From contig NW_023998414.1 in assembly GCF_014805625.2 (NCBI RefSeq), positions 40,731,079-40,795,078 of the forward strand: a stretch of 64,000 nucleotides of DNA, written 5' to 3'. A model generated the notes under the pieces. That model searched no databases. It saw only the letters and a list, made by a program, of their open reading frames with translations, and was not told the origin of the DNA. Position 1 is the stretch's first letter. Every line of letters starts with the position of its first letter. Below are positions 53,484 to 64,000 of this stretch, piece by piece. The stretch is from Glossina fuscipes (lineage: Eukaryota; Arthropoda; Insecta; Diptera; Glossinidae). The position numbers were made by a program, and so were the translations under genes.

Positions 53484-56400
53484 AGAAATCGATTTAACAT
53501 ATTTTATTTATTTATTTGAATTTAATATCAATTTTGTTTATTTATTGATATGAAATGATTCGCATTCGTTCATCTGCATCCATTATATTGCCTAGGGATG
53601 TAATAAACCTCAACTGCTCGCAAGTATTGCGTTTACTTTAGCTAAATTCAATTTATTTTTTATGCCCAGCAAATGTGTTCCAGCAAAAAAACAACAAATC
53701 ATTTTCGGCTTTAAGCGAGATTGTTTTATAACAACAATAACAACAACGACAAATATTTGTTGAAACCAAAAAGAAAATTCCAAATAATTGCGATTATCAT
53801 GTACCCCAAGTTTACGGACAAGTACTACAAATAAAACAATAGCTTGTAAGAGAGCGAAGATTGTCGCATTTTATTAAGCAATGCAAGAAACTAACACCAA
53901 AATGGAAAACCGCACATAACATGCATGCATAAAATACGAAGAAAATGAATAGGCTCTCAACAATGCACTCGTATAGTTTCCTCCAATCGACTTTAATTTT
54001 CCGGTAATGAAGAGTTTTCTATTTACGATATGCAAACCGTTCTCAACTTCTAACTCAAATTTGTGCATTCTCCAAAGTCTTAGTTTTCTAGCTCAATTTT
54101 TGTGGCCCTGACCTCACCAAATATATAGCATCAGTAGATGGAAGCAATAGCTGAATTAAAAATGAAAGATACTGCTCCCAGGTATGTGTAATGTTGACAA
54201 ATCGAAAATGTGCTTGCACTAAAAACTACGTCCGGAACGAGGAAATGCATTAGGAAATCAGATCTTGCGATAAGCAAATCTTCTAAGCAATGAGCTTCTG
54301 TCCCCTGAACTAAACCTAAGGCCTGACGAACAATAACTAATACGTCGTTCAGTAGCTTTGTAATATGGCATAGAAATGCAGGATGGCTATTGACTATCCA
54401 TTATACAGGGTTTCGTTAATAGTTTCGATATATATGTGTGGCATTCGCTATACACGAAGCTTAGATTTTTCCAATACTTTGAGAATTACAAAAATAAAGT
54501 CACTAAAGCAGCTGTAGCAGCAACCTGTAAACTAAAGGTCGGAATGTCATGAAATTTTGTCACAATCTCGGTGATCGTCCGTAGGAAACTATCGAATATA
54601 TGTAAAAATGCAAAATTTCGATATGAACGATGATTTAAGTCAATTTCAGCCATACAAAGGCTGCCGTGTTTTCCTTTGGCTACTATAAATGAGATGATGA
54701 CATATTCATCCTTTCATTTTCTGAGAATGGAGACAAATAGACAAATGAACAATAAGTGAACAGCCAACGATTTTACCTAAACTACACATATCCAAATTCT
54801 TTTCATCAACTCTGAAAGCATGACTTTGTAAAGCACATAGCGCTTGTATTGTAAACTCTGTAATGGAAAAAGTTTATTATATATATTAATAATATTGTGG
54901 ATTATGTATAACATTGTTATAAGGTATCCTTTAAATTCTCCCTTTAATTAGTTAGTGTTAGCTAATAATAGAAAAAAGAGCAAAAATTCCTAACAGGGAA
55001 AAATTTATACCAAAAGACCTTCTTTCTCATTCGCGTACATAATTTAATTTCATAAATTTTTAAAGAGAATTATTTGAGAATAGCAACTAATAATCCGTTG
55101 ATCACTCATCAGTGTTTTCATTGAGTTTTAGTGACTATCACGAAATGAAAAGACACCTTCTTTAGTGAGAATGAACATAGGAGCGTAGCATTTAAACTTT
55201 CTCGTCCTCCAACATTCCTGAGACAATAGCTTAATTGACTTCTTGCAATGGTTAATAGGTGTCAACAACGCCAAAAAGGAAGAGGTAGGAAGTAGTTACA
55301 TAACTACATTAATAATTAATTATATGCCTACGCATTTTAGTAGTGAAACGTTGTCTTTTAGATCCGGTTCTCGAAAATGCATCCTAAGAAGCTAATATAT
55401 TCAAGTTGGACTGAGTTTTGAGTAACTATTGCGACCAAAATTTATCTTCACAGTTCACGCTTACGAAGCGGACTATTGATAGTGCAAGGTTTCCCACCCA
55501 ACAACTGATCACTTTTGATTCGAAAGTAAGTGTCAGCGCAATACAGTGTAGTGGAGTATGTATACACTTGCAAAAGTAAAATTTCACATAAATTTCTTTT
55601 GAATTTGAATCATTTTTAACGTTGCAATTAAATCTAATTCCAATTCCAGATCCCAAAAACTTTGCCAATCGTATTAGTTACGGAAGAAGTTAAGCGCATG
55701 GCTTTGTAAAACTTTTATTTTTTGTAATTTGCGAAAAATTACGAAACAATTCTTCAATCGTAGTCAATTCTTTATAATTTGTGCCAATAATTGCAGCATT
55801 GCAACTTTTCATTTCAACTCTTTACTTAGCATTGCCGTACTGGTACGTGTCGTATTTAGTAGAGCTTAATGCTTGCCAAACGTAATAGAGTTATATTGAA
55901 ATGTCAGTCTTCTCAGATGAAATCATTTTCCATTAGCTGAAATCGCGATGATTCTCATCGGCATTATTGGTTAACGACAGCACGATTTCCCTCGTCAGAT
56001 GAATAGACTTGCACCGATAGTAAATAGCATAAGTTTAAGTAGATAGCCGGCAATTACTTTACAATATGTCCTAAGAATATTAATAAAATCAATTTATTCG
56101 CTTTTTTTCTTTGCTATGTCGCTATTTGCCCATCTTAACCATCATTATCGTCAATTAAGAGTGAAAATGTGTAGTTAATCAAGTCAATGATATATTCAGC
56201 GTTTATTCTTTGCAAAAGTTACTTTATAAGCGAGATAAGCGCATAAAGGCAGTTTCTCTTAGTGACACCCAGCACTTTATGTATTGTTTGATCTCCGTCA
56301 GCGTCGCTTAGCGTGTATTGTTAGGTCAGCTTCTTATCATTAACTCACCTATATTAGGAGAGTCCGTTGGATAAAATTATTCACTTGTAGACATTGAGTA

Positions 56401-59176
56401 GTTTTTTGCTCATTTTTGAGCGCTCGTTTGAAAAGACGGTCCGAACGGAGGCGACACCACCACTCTTGGAACCTAACTAAATTAGTTTTAAAAGAATTAG
56501 AAACGTAGATGCCACGTTATCGAAATAGGTCATGTCGTTTCCCGCAATGGATGCTTTAGAATCGCTTAACCATGACAATACAAACAGCATTAATTTAATT
56601 AATACTCTCACGTGATCGAAAAGTCGCAGTCCGTAGATAATTCAGAACGTAAACCATTTTTACTTTTCTTATCTTACTCGAAAGTTATTACCTTTCGAAT
56701 ATGAAGCAAAATTCCTCAAAAAATTCCGCTTTATTTTTTTTATTATTACCTCAGCCAAAGCGGTAACGCATCACAAGTTAAAACTACTCCTACGTACAAA
56801 TGCGTGACGCACAAATGCTTTGCCAATTACGGTTCAGAAAATTTCGCTCGTTAATGAAATACTTGAAATTGTCACAAAATCGAGGAAGACATTCAAGACA
56901 AGGCATTTCTTCTTATCACACTTCTGTGGAACTAAAGAGTGAGAACAAAAATACTTGGGAGCTGTGTGTGTAAGACCGGAAACTTTGGGCGCCTGCGAAT
57001 CGTTGATGAAAACCAAAACGAAATAAAGACATATTATTAAAGGAATTGACAGTAGTCGACGATAAGTGAGTCACCTACGGACAACAGTCTGCGAAAGGTG
57101 TCGCGGTCTAAGTTGGATAAAGCCGTACAAGCAATGGCACTGCGGTTTGGAAGGGATTCGACTACCACAATTTACTTTGGTGTGTAGTGAAACAAATAAA
57201 ATTCACTGTGAAGCTCTTCTTAAAATACTAGGAAACGTTAAATCAGTTTAAATGAAACAAAGCAGACGGTCCCAAATCAGGGGAAAACAACATCAGCAAG
57301 TGGACAAATGAACGAAAACGTTTGGCGAACTTGAGAATGAACAAACGAATGAATGCCTTCTTATGTAAAGTGATTTTTTCAAACTTAACAGGCTTTGAAA
57401 TGTCCGTATCAACGCAATGAGCATAGATTCATATTTTCATTCATGTTCTCGTGTGTTAACCACAACACGTGAGTCGACTTTTCTCTTATCCTTTTTCTGC
57501 AATTTAGATTTTTCGTTTGTACGCATTGCAGAATATTGCGCTTATTATTTGACAGCAGTATGCAGCTGAAAGAATTTCCAATTGTGGAGTAAGCAAAAGC
57601 AAGGATAAACTCTTTCCTAAATGGTAGCGCTATTGCCAGTCTGAAAGTACTCGCAAGGGGGAAAAACTTTTCATTGCCAGATTTGCATCAAACATCGTGA
57701 AGTGTGCGAGCCATGTGTTATGAAAGCCGAATTTGAAATACGTAGAGTGGATAAATTTAATCGAACGCTCCAATTCGAAAAATAAAAGCTTCTAGTAATG
57801 AAAGTAAACTTGGGGAATTCACTGGCCCTGGATTTGATGAAGGATTTTCAATCCGTAGTTAAAGCCTAGAAACGGAAAATTATCTAAGGCATTAGTCGCC
57901 CAATGGCAGCCTTTTCTTTCGCCTACGCTTGAGAAATCTCAATTAAGTAGAAAGAGTTCTACGACCAAGTGATCAGTGGTATAATACGAGAGCTGATTTC
58001 ATAACTCTACGTAGAGCACCAATCCTGGCGTTGAAATAACATTCTCTAGAGCACCGCGTAAACGATTTTTTCCTATTTTTCGCTTTTCATAGGTGCAAAT
58101 TTGCTCGGACAAGCGCGTAAACCGCAAAGTTTTTTATAAAAAGAAGTGCCACAATAAAATCCCTCCGGCGTTGGCTTTTTTAAAATAAATTTTTTAAATT
58201 TTTCCTTATTCAATTATATGCTTAATAGCCCGCCCGAATATTGAGAAAAAGAAAAGCTCCTCTACAGAAAAGTGCACATTCAACCAATGTTATATAAATT
58301 TTGTGAAAATCTTCAATAAATATTGATAGCCTAGTGACAAACAGACCCACGAATTTAATGCACACTTATCGCCCGTTTGGAGGCATAAAAAAGGGTATTT
58401 TCATTGAATCTGAGACTTGTACTGAACGTCCTTCGAATATAATAAGTCCTTTGTTATTTTATATAATTGTTTTCATTTTATTGCTTTTTAAATGAAATAA
58501 GTAACATTTTCTGAATATATCACATTTCATAAACTACATGCTAATTATTAACACATTTATGCACATTTATGTGCGCATTCATAAATTGACAATGACTCGC
58601 CTTTTTTTTCAAATAATACACACAAAGCTAATAAAACAAAAAAAAAAAAAAAACTGTTCACATAACACCTACTATTGAAATAATTAAATTGAGTAAAATT
58701 AACATTGAACGACCACGCGTGTGCATGTATTGGTTAAGCGGATGTTAAATGATGTAAAAAAAAAAAAAAAAAAAAACAACAATAACGACGACAACGCGTA
58801 AAAATATAAAAAATATGATATAAACATTTAATCGAATGGAATGTAATCAAAGAGTGAAAAAAAAGGGACAGAAAACAATGGCATACAGAGCGTATACGTG
58901 GCAACAACATATTGCCTGTATAGTGCATTTACAATAAATGCCAGCACAGAGATAAATACCGAACATGATTGCGAACAAGGCGCAATTGTGTATGTATGCG
59001 CGAATATATCTTTCATGGGCCTGGTAGGAGCAAGACAGGTAATGACAGAAGGAGAAAAAAGCGCAGTAAATACGTTGCGTCGCATCTTAGCACAAGTCTA
59101 CTTAGTTATGCCGTAGAAATGTTATGCTTATTATATTAAATTCTAAAGATAGCCTAAGCAATATATCGATCGGCAC

Positions 59177-59580
59177 TTGGAAAAGAAAACAATCTGCTTA
59201 GATAACAGGGAAATCCGAGGTAGCATAATGGGTACGGAATCGGTCTGCGGCGTACCAAGACGCCACAATAATATCCTGGTATCGCAATGGGCGCAAAAAA
59301 AAAGTTCGGATTGCCTTTGGAACCGAAAACCAGGGCAAAGGCAAGTGAAGAGATATATTAAACCTTCCGCTATGGCATCTAAGCTACTGAAAGTAGAAAG
59401 GAACAACATACAGTTAGTCACCCATCTTATCCTATGTGAATGCCAGTCCATCTGCAAAATCAGCCTCCAAGTGTTTGGCGAACACAGCATAGAGAATGGT
59501 TCTCCGAATCAAAGAAGGGAAAGTGGTTCGTAAGGATTCTGGTCCTCTACGGGCATAGGCGAGTACAATAGATCTTTAAG
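59177..59580 (+). pseudogene. Possible LINE RNase H-end / 3' terminal relic
   Basis: A 118-codon open frame (59177-59533) includes SKLLKVERNNIQLVTHLILC and CECQSICKISLQVFGE. The pattern resembles the end of the ribonuclease H region of I- or LOA-like fly LINEs, where an ELL-x-L-x-R-x-x-I-x-LLTG block is followed by a Cys/His stretch and a final LLCEC-x-x-L-x-x-x-R block; here the two blocks seem fused by a deletion. The following ACAATAGATCTTTAAGGTCG (about 59560-59583) resembles a LINE trailer. It lacks catalytic residues. Support is moderate at best. Confidence 0.35.
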
Positions 59581-61279
59581 GTCGCGATATGGGTTAATAA
59601 TATTTGAAATAAAATTTCAAATAGAACGGATTTGTGTTCTAAGAAACAGTGTGCGCCTTAACTTATGTAAATTTTTTATCACAATTTTGCACAATACGCG
59701 ACCAAACGACTCATGAGAAGATTTGTATCGGTGTATACACTCGAACGTTTCTTCCCGATAATACTAAGAAAGCACAAGAAGAAACCATTGTTGCAACTTG
59801 ACGAATATCTTTTCACACTTCTCCTAGAAAGCTGGTTTATAAGTCAATGGTTCAGCTAATAAACATAACATTACGTATAGCTATTAAGTTGAGTCCTCAC
59901 ACCAAATGCACCTATGTCCGCAAAACCTGATTACGTAGTACAACTTAACAATTTAAGCCTCACCGATAATAATAATCGTAATGCTTTAAACGCTCCCGAA
60001 TAGCGCAATGACTTTTCAAGGGTCAAAGCATGCACGTTAAGTATCGTTGAACAGAATTATAGACGACCTCTGTTCGAAAATTACCCTATCGAAAATTATC
60101 CTAAGCGAATCAATAGTTTCTAGGCAACAAATAGTTAAATGATGCGGTATATATATATATCGTGGCACAAGGCAGCCCCGATACCTAAATTCCAAACAGG
60201 ACGCGGACATTTGTACATATTGTATCGTATAACATCTAAATGTGCGGATTTTTAGAACAAGTTACGTTCGATAAGAAAAAAGAACGTCTGCGATACATTT
60301 GCTATCTACATGCGAGTGTGTATGCGAGTGGTCAGCGTTGTTCCGAAGAAACTAAGAAATTAGTTAAATTCGTAGTTTTTCTAAATATTTGTGCACAGGT
60401 TTCATAAACCGAACCATTCTAGGGAAAGTTCAAAATTTTATTGTTAGAATGAAGTAGGTTTCAAAGTAATTTGAATCGAAACTTTCGACGTATTTTTTAT
60501 CCATTTTTTTTTTTCTATCATAGCAACGAATTTTCTCTGCCTTCTGAGGACATGCAATGTTTTTCACTGGTTCAATCGTGTAACTGCGTTTCAGGGATAT
60601 TAATATGCCTCTTGGGGACGCACTTGTAATCGTACATCGACATGTAAATTGATTGTTCACTTTTAGATTGAATCTCCATCCAGTACACTAATACAAATAC
60701 AGATGTATTGGCTTGCGAGCATTGACGATCTTCTTTAAAGCCAATGCCTGATGGCCATATTTGAAGTGCTGATGCTGTAAGCGATACCAGCTTGCAGTGG
60801 ATTGGAGTTTATTACTTTAATTACTTCCAAGTAGTTCTCGTTTTGAATGCATCCTTATCACCATCATCGACGTGCCGTCATGCGTCAGAAGTTTCACAAT
60901 TTGCACAAGAGGTTTTAAGTTTCAACATTTCAGTTCCTCTTCAGCAATATGAATGATGCATTTAGATATGATTCGGATTCGTTTTCCTGATCTTTAAGAT
61001 TCAAATGTTGAACATAGTTCGGAGGAAGCTTAACTTAAAGTCGATAGCCAAGTTACTTTAGTCTTAAATAACACCGCAAGCAATTCGGCCTGCTTGGTAT
61101 ATGATATAATGACGTGAATCTGTAACTAAATCTATATATATATATATGCACATATGTTTTAGCGTTGTGCTTAGCATACACATCTTGTGAATAGCTTTAT
61201 AAATTTAGTACGCTTACTTATCGGTTAGTAGCTATTTAAAAAAATTTACTTTGCAAACAGTTTTTGTTTTAAATCTTTA

Positions 61280-61380
61280 TATTTATATCGCATTTAATAT
61301 GTTCAACCATCTGTGCGTTTGTCTGTCTGTTTGTCTACCTCTTTAATGACTGTTATTAATTTTTTAAAATCATTGCTCAT
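61280..61380 (-). repeat. Dispersed repeat copy (short)
   Basis: ATGTTCAACCATCTGTGCGT followed by TTGTCTGTCTGTTTGTCTAC matches the core on the minus strand; flanks are too eroded to align by eye. Confidence 0.35.
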
Positions 61381-61515
61381 CGTTTAACATAGTTGCATTC
61401 GTACTTATTTTCTCCATGTGTTGGTGTAATCAATTATGTAAACGTATCCGTAGACTTGCAAAGTGCATTTTTTACAACGCCTGACCATTGCGTGAATCAT
61501 GTTAAATATATACAT

Positions 61516-61520
<5 letters not shown>

Positions 61521-61556
<36 letters not shown>
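61521..61556. repeat. (AT)n microsatellite
   Basis: About 18 AT units, preceded by CACA variants. Confidence 0.9.
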
Positions 61557-61559
<3 letters not shown>

Positions 61560-63699
61560 GTACGCTAAATACAAGTCAGGCTGACATATATAGATTAACT
61601 GAAGCCACAGCTTAAGGATAATTGTTGTCATTTATTTATTCACTCTTCACATATAAAATGTTTTGCTTACTCACACCAGTAATTCTGCTATTCAGCTATT
61701 CTAATATATCTAAGTGCAAACTCTTATCTTACTGCACCAAGCACTCTAAACTCTTCCGCATTCAGTTAAAACAGTATTTAAAGTGTGCCTTTTGCAATAA
61801 ACAAAAATTAAGGGAACACAGTCAAAAACATAAAAATTTGGTTTGAATATATTGTTGCAGCCGGTAAAGTGTACAGATCAAAAAAGTCCAGTAATACATC
61901 TTCGAACTGGCAGAGTGTAGGCCCTTGAAATTTTCTTACGCACCTGCCCAGGTGGCTTAATCAAACGAAATCCGGTAACTTGCATTTGAATTATCCCTAC
62001 AACCTGTAGTGCCATACAACCTTTCCCTCATAGATTTTAAATATTATTAAACAAGAAAGACTCGGGTTTGTTGTGCAAGGCTTTCTATTTGAATACTTTC
62101 AAGGTGTCGTGAAACGGGCTTGCTGTGTGGATGGAAAAATAGATACGCAAAACATATAAAAAGAGGGCCTTGTGGTGCTTTTCGCTCCTTTTTTCAGCAA
62201 TGACAGCGTGCTTTAAATCGATTAATTGTTTTGCGATGCGGCGAAACGACTCAGTCTTGTACATGATATGGATGGTACGCTTCAAAATACCCATCAATTT
62301 TTACGCCTGAGCTTTCCATAATAAATCCTCTTTCCATGCCAGTCAGTACATGATGGAAAAAGGACTCGGTTTTATATCGTTCGAGCGAAGGAGAACTCTT
62401 CCCGACGAATGCTCTTCGTTTGGCGTAAAATTCGATGGTTTAGTTGTCCGTTCCATTGGTAATAGGACGACTTTTTCTTGCCAAATATCCAAGTTATAAA
62501 AAACGCAACTTCGAATATGAAATCCTCTTAATGGGTGTCCGCAGAAAACAGGATCAAATCAAATAACCGATGTGAAGCCATTTTGGCAAATCCTACATAT
62601 TCATGATACGATTATTTTAAAGTTTTGAAACATCTCAGAGATGGTGCATTTTTTGCATTTGTGCATTTTAGAGGAAAGTTGTGCAATTTCAGTTAACCGT
62701 AGAAAGTAGATGTAACACCACGGTAGCTCAAACACTAGGCATATTAAACTTCATAGGCATTGTTCACTTCGAACGCACAATTTCGAAATTGAATTTCGCT
62801 CATAAAAAGCCCGAAATTAGGGTATAATTCAGACGCCCTATAATTCAGGCGGATATTAAAGTCATTTCAGAATCGCACATCATGTTCGATAGAACTATTA
62901 AAATCAAGTTTGTCTTAAGTTCTCTTAATTACTACAATTAATTCGAAGAATTGAGTGGACAGATGCGGATTTTAACGAATATTTTCATAATTATTAAAGC
63001 AACATATTCTTATATTGTGCTCTTCATATATTTTTGATTCTTTTTACGCAATATGTGTTTTATTCATAAAATTATGTTAACGATGACGATTGCACTGCAA
63101 TAATTTCCATGCAATCAATTTACTTCTTTATGTACATATATACAATATTTGTTGATAAAATAGCCATTAACATGAAAATTATCTGCATTATATTATATGT
63201 TGTGTAATCGATTGCGAAATTAATTACATATACGTTGAAAAACTTCCAATTTATTTATTATTTAGTATCTGCGTATGTTCCGCCTTTTAAATATCACGCA
63301 TGCTAGGGAAGAAAGAGCGGCAAACATGAATTGTTTGTAAATAATTTATTGAAAAATCGCGACTGAATATACGTAATTATCTTGAGAAGATACGTAAGTA
63401 CCTTCTGCAAATGAAAATAAATAAAATCTTCTTTATAATGAAATTAAATGGAGTAAGTGAAGTTCTTTGTTAAAAAATACGAAAAGCTTTCATATTTCGC
63501 TTGAAAACAAAAATATAGCATGCTTTTCGCTTAATTCGAATTGGATGATAGTCTAGCCTCTAGAACGGTACGTTCACTCGCACTGAGGATATCTCTACTG
63601 TCACATTACATCGCATAAACCGAATGGGCACAAGTGAAAACACTATCGTGCTATCGTTCCAAACCATTTTCAATGGAGTTCGTTTGTGGGCCAAAGCAG

Positions 63700-63850
63700 G
63701 CCCACGTAACAAATTTCATCAAAATATCTCGAAGATGACAGCTTTTGGGTTGAACACAAGAAAACAAGACGCACATGTGGACAGACGGACAGACATGCTT
63801 AGTAATTTTGGATCGATCGATATAGTAAGAGATAAATCTACCTCAACACC
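63700..63850 (+). repeat. Dispersed repeat copy, best-preserved plus-strand copy
   Basis: ACAAATTTCATCAAAATATC, then TTGAACACAAGAAAACAAGA, then GGACAGACGGACAGACATGC and TTTTGGATCGATCGAT. This copy best shows the family order. It is preceded by a GTGGGCC/GGCCCAC hairpin (63686-63705). Confidence 0.6.
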
Positions 63851-64000
63851 TAATAGGTGTTGCAGACATCTGCACAAACTTAATGTACCCACATTGCCCA
63901 CAAGTAGTATGCGGTATAAAAATTCCACCACAATCAAAGTTCATCGAATATATGGACGGTTCACTCGTAATCGAGTGCTGCGATACTACACAGCTAACCC

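Larger units (their letters stand above)
42781..59176. other. No supportable gene
   Basis: Microsatellites and one clear dispersed repeat copy (48620). Frames such as 51241-51642 (minus, 133 codons) and 46444-46686 (minus) have no recognisable motif. A more GC-rich patch at about 47480-47660 is unclassified. Confidence 0.5.
59640..64000. other. No supportable gene
   Basis: AT-rich, with an (AT)n at 61521 and two dispersed repeat copies (61280, 63700). Degenerate frames at 60.4-60.7 and 62.1-62.3 kb are unrecognised. Confidence 0.55.

Overview
This is eukaryotic, AT-rich, repeat-littered DNA that reads as an insect, most likely dipteran, genome scaffold. The pointers are: a spliced gene with a chitin-binding peritrophin-type domain; relics of LINE and mariner-like elements; and a degenerate dispersed repeat built on a GACAGACGGACAGACATG core of a kind common in flies. 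A tephritid-type fruit fly is my best guess, by inference only. There is no sign of bacterial operons, CRISPR or rRNA, and I found no convincing tRNA gene. Three runs of N (10, 100 and 10 bases) mark assembly joins, all in or beside tandem repeats.

One gene is well supported: a two-exon, plus-strand secreted mucin-like protein (34339 to 37677). Exon 1 encodes the start of a signal peptide. After a ~619 bp intron, exon 2 carries the rest of the signal peptide, a six-cysteine domain, a long Thr/Ser/Val/Asp-rich region with 126 bp tandem repeats (interrupted by a 10-N gap), a very charged Lys/Glu region ending in a KE repeat, and a C-terminal CBM14/peritrophin-A domain. A TATA-like element and initiator lie just upstream, and paired AATAAA signals just downstream. 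The architecture suggests an extracellular matrix, peritrophic or cuticle-associated mucin that binds chitin.

About 2.5 kb upstream on the minus strand is a 71-codon open frame (31598 to 31813). It has a textbook fly start context, one membrane segment, and AATAAA signals beyond the stop. It is a candidate small membrane protein, unproven.

The remaining ~60 kb has no gene I can support. It holds microsatellites (TC, AT, CA, GTT, CAA, CAG, AGT, GAGGA, TTCTG), homopolymer tracts, a degenerate R1-like LINE reverse transcriptase fragment (about 6.26 to 6.70 kb, minus), a possible LINE RNase H-end relic (about 59.18 to 59.58 kb, plus), a mariner-like transposase scrap (about 20.27 to 20.60 kb, minus), at least eight copies of the dispersed repeat, and two perfect 10-bp-stem hairpins. 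Most of it could equally be intergenic DNA or introns of a large gene whose exons lie outside the window or are too short to see.
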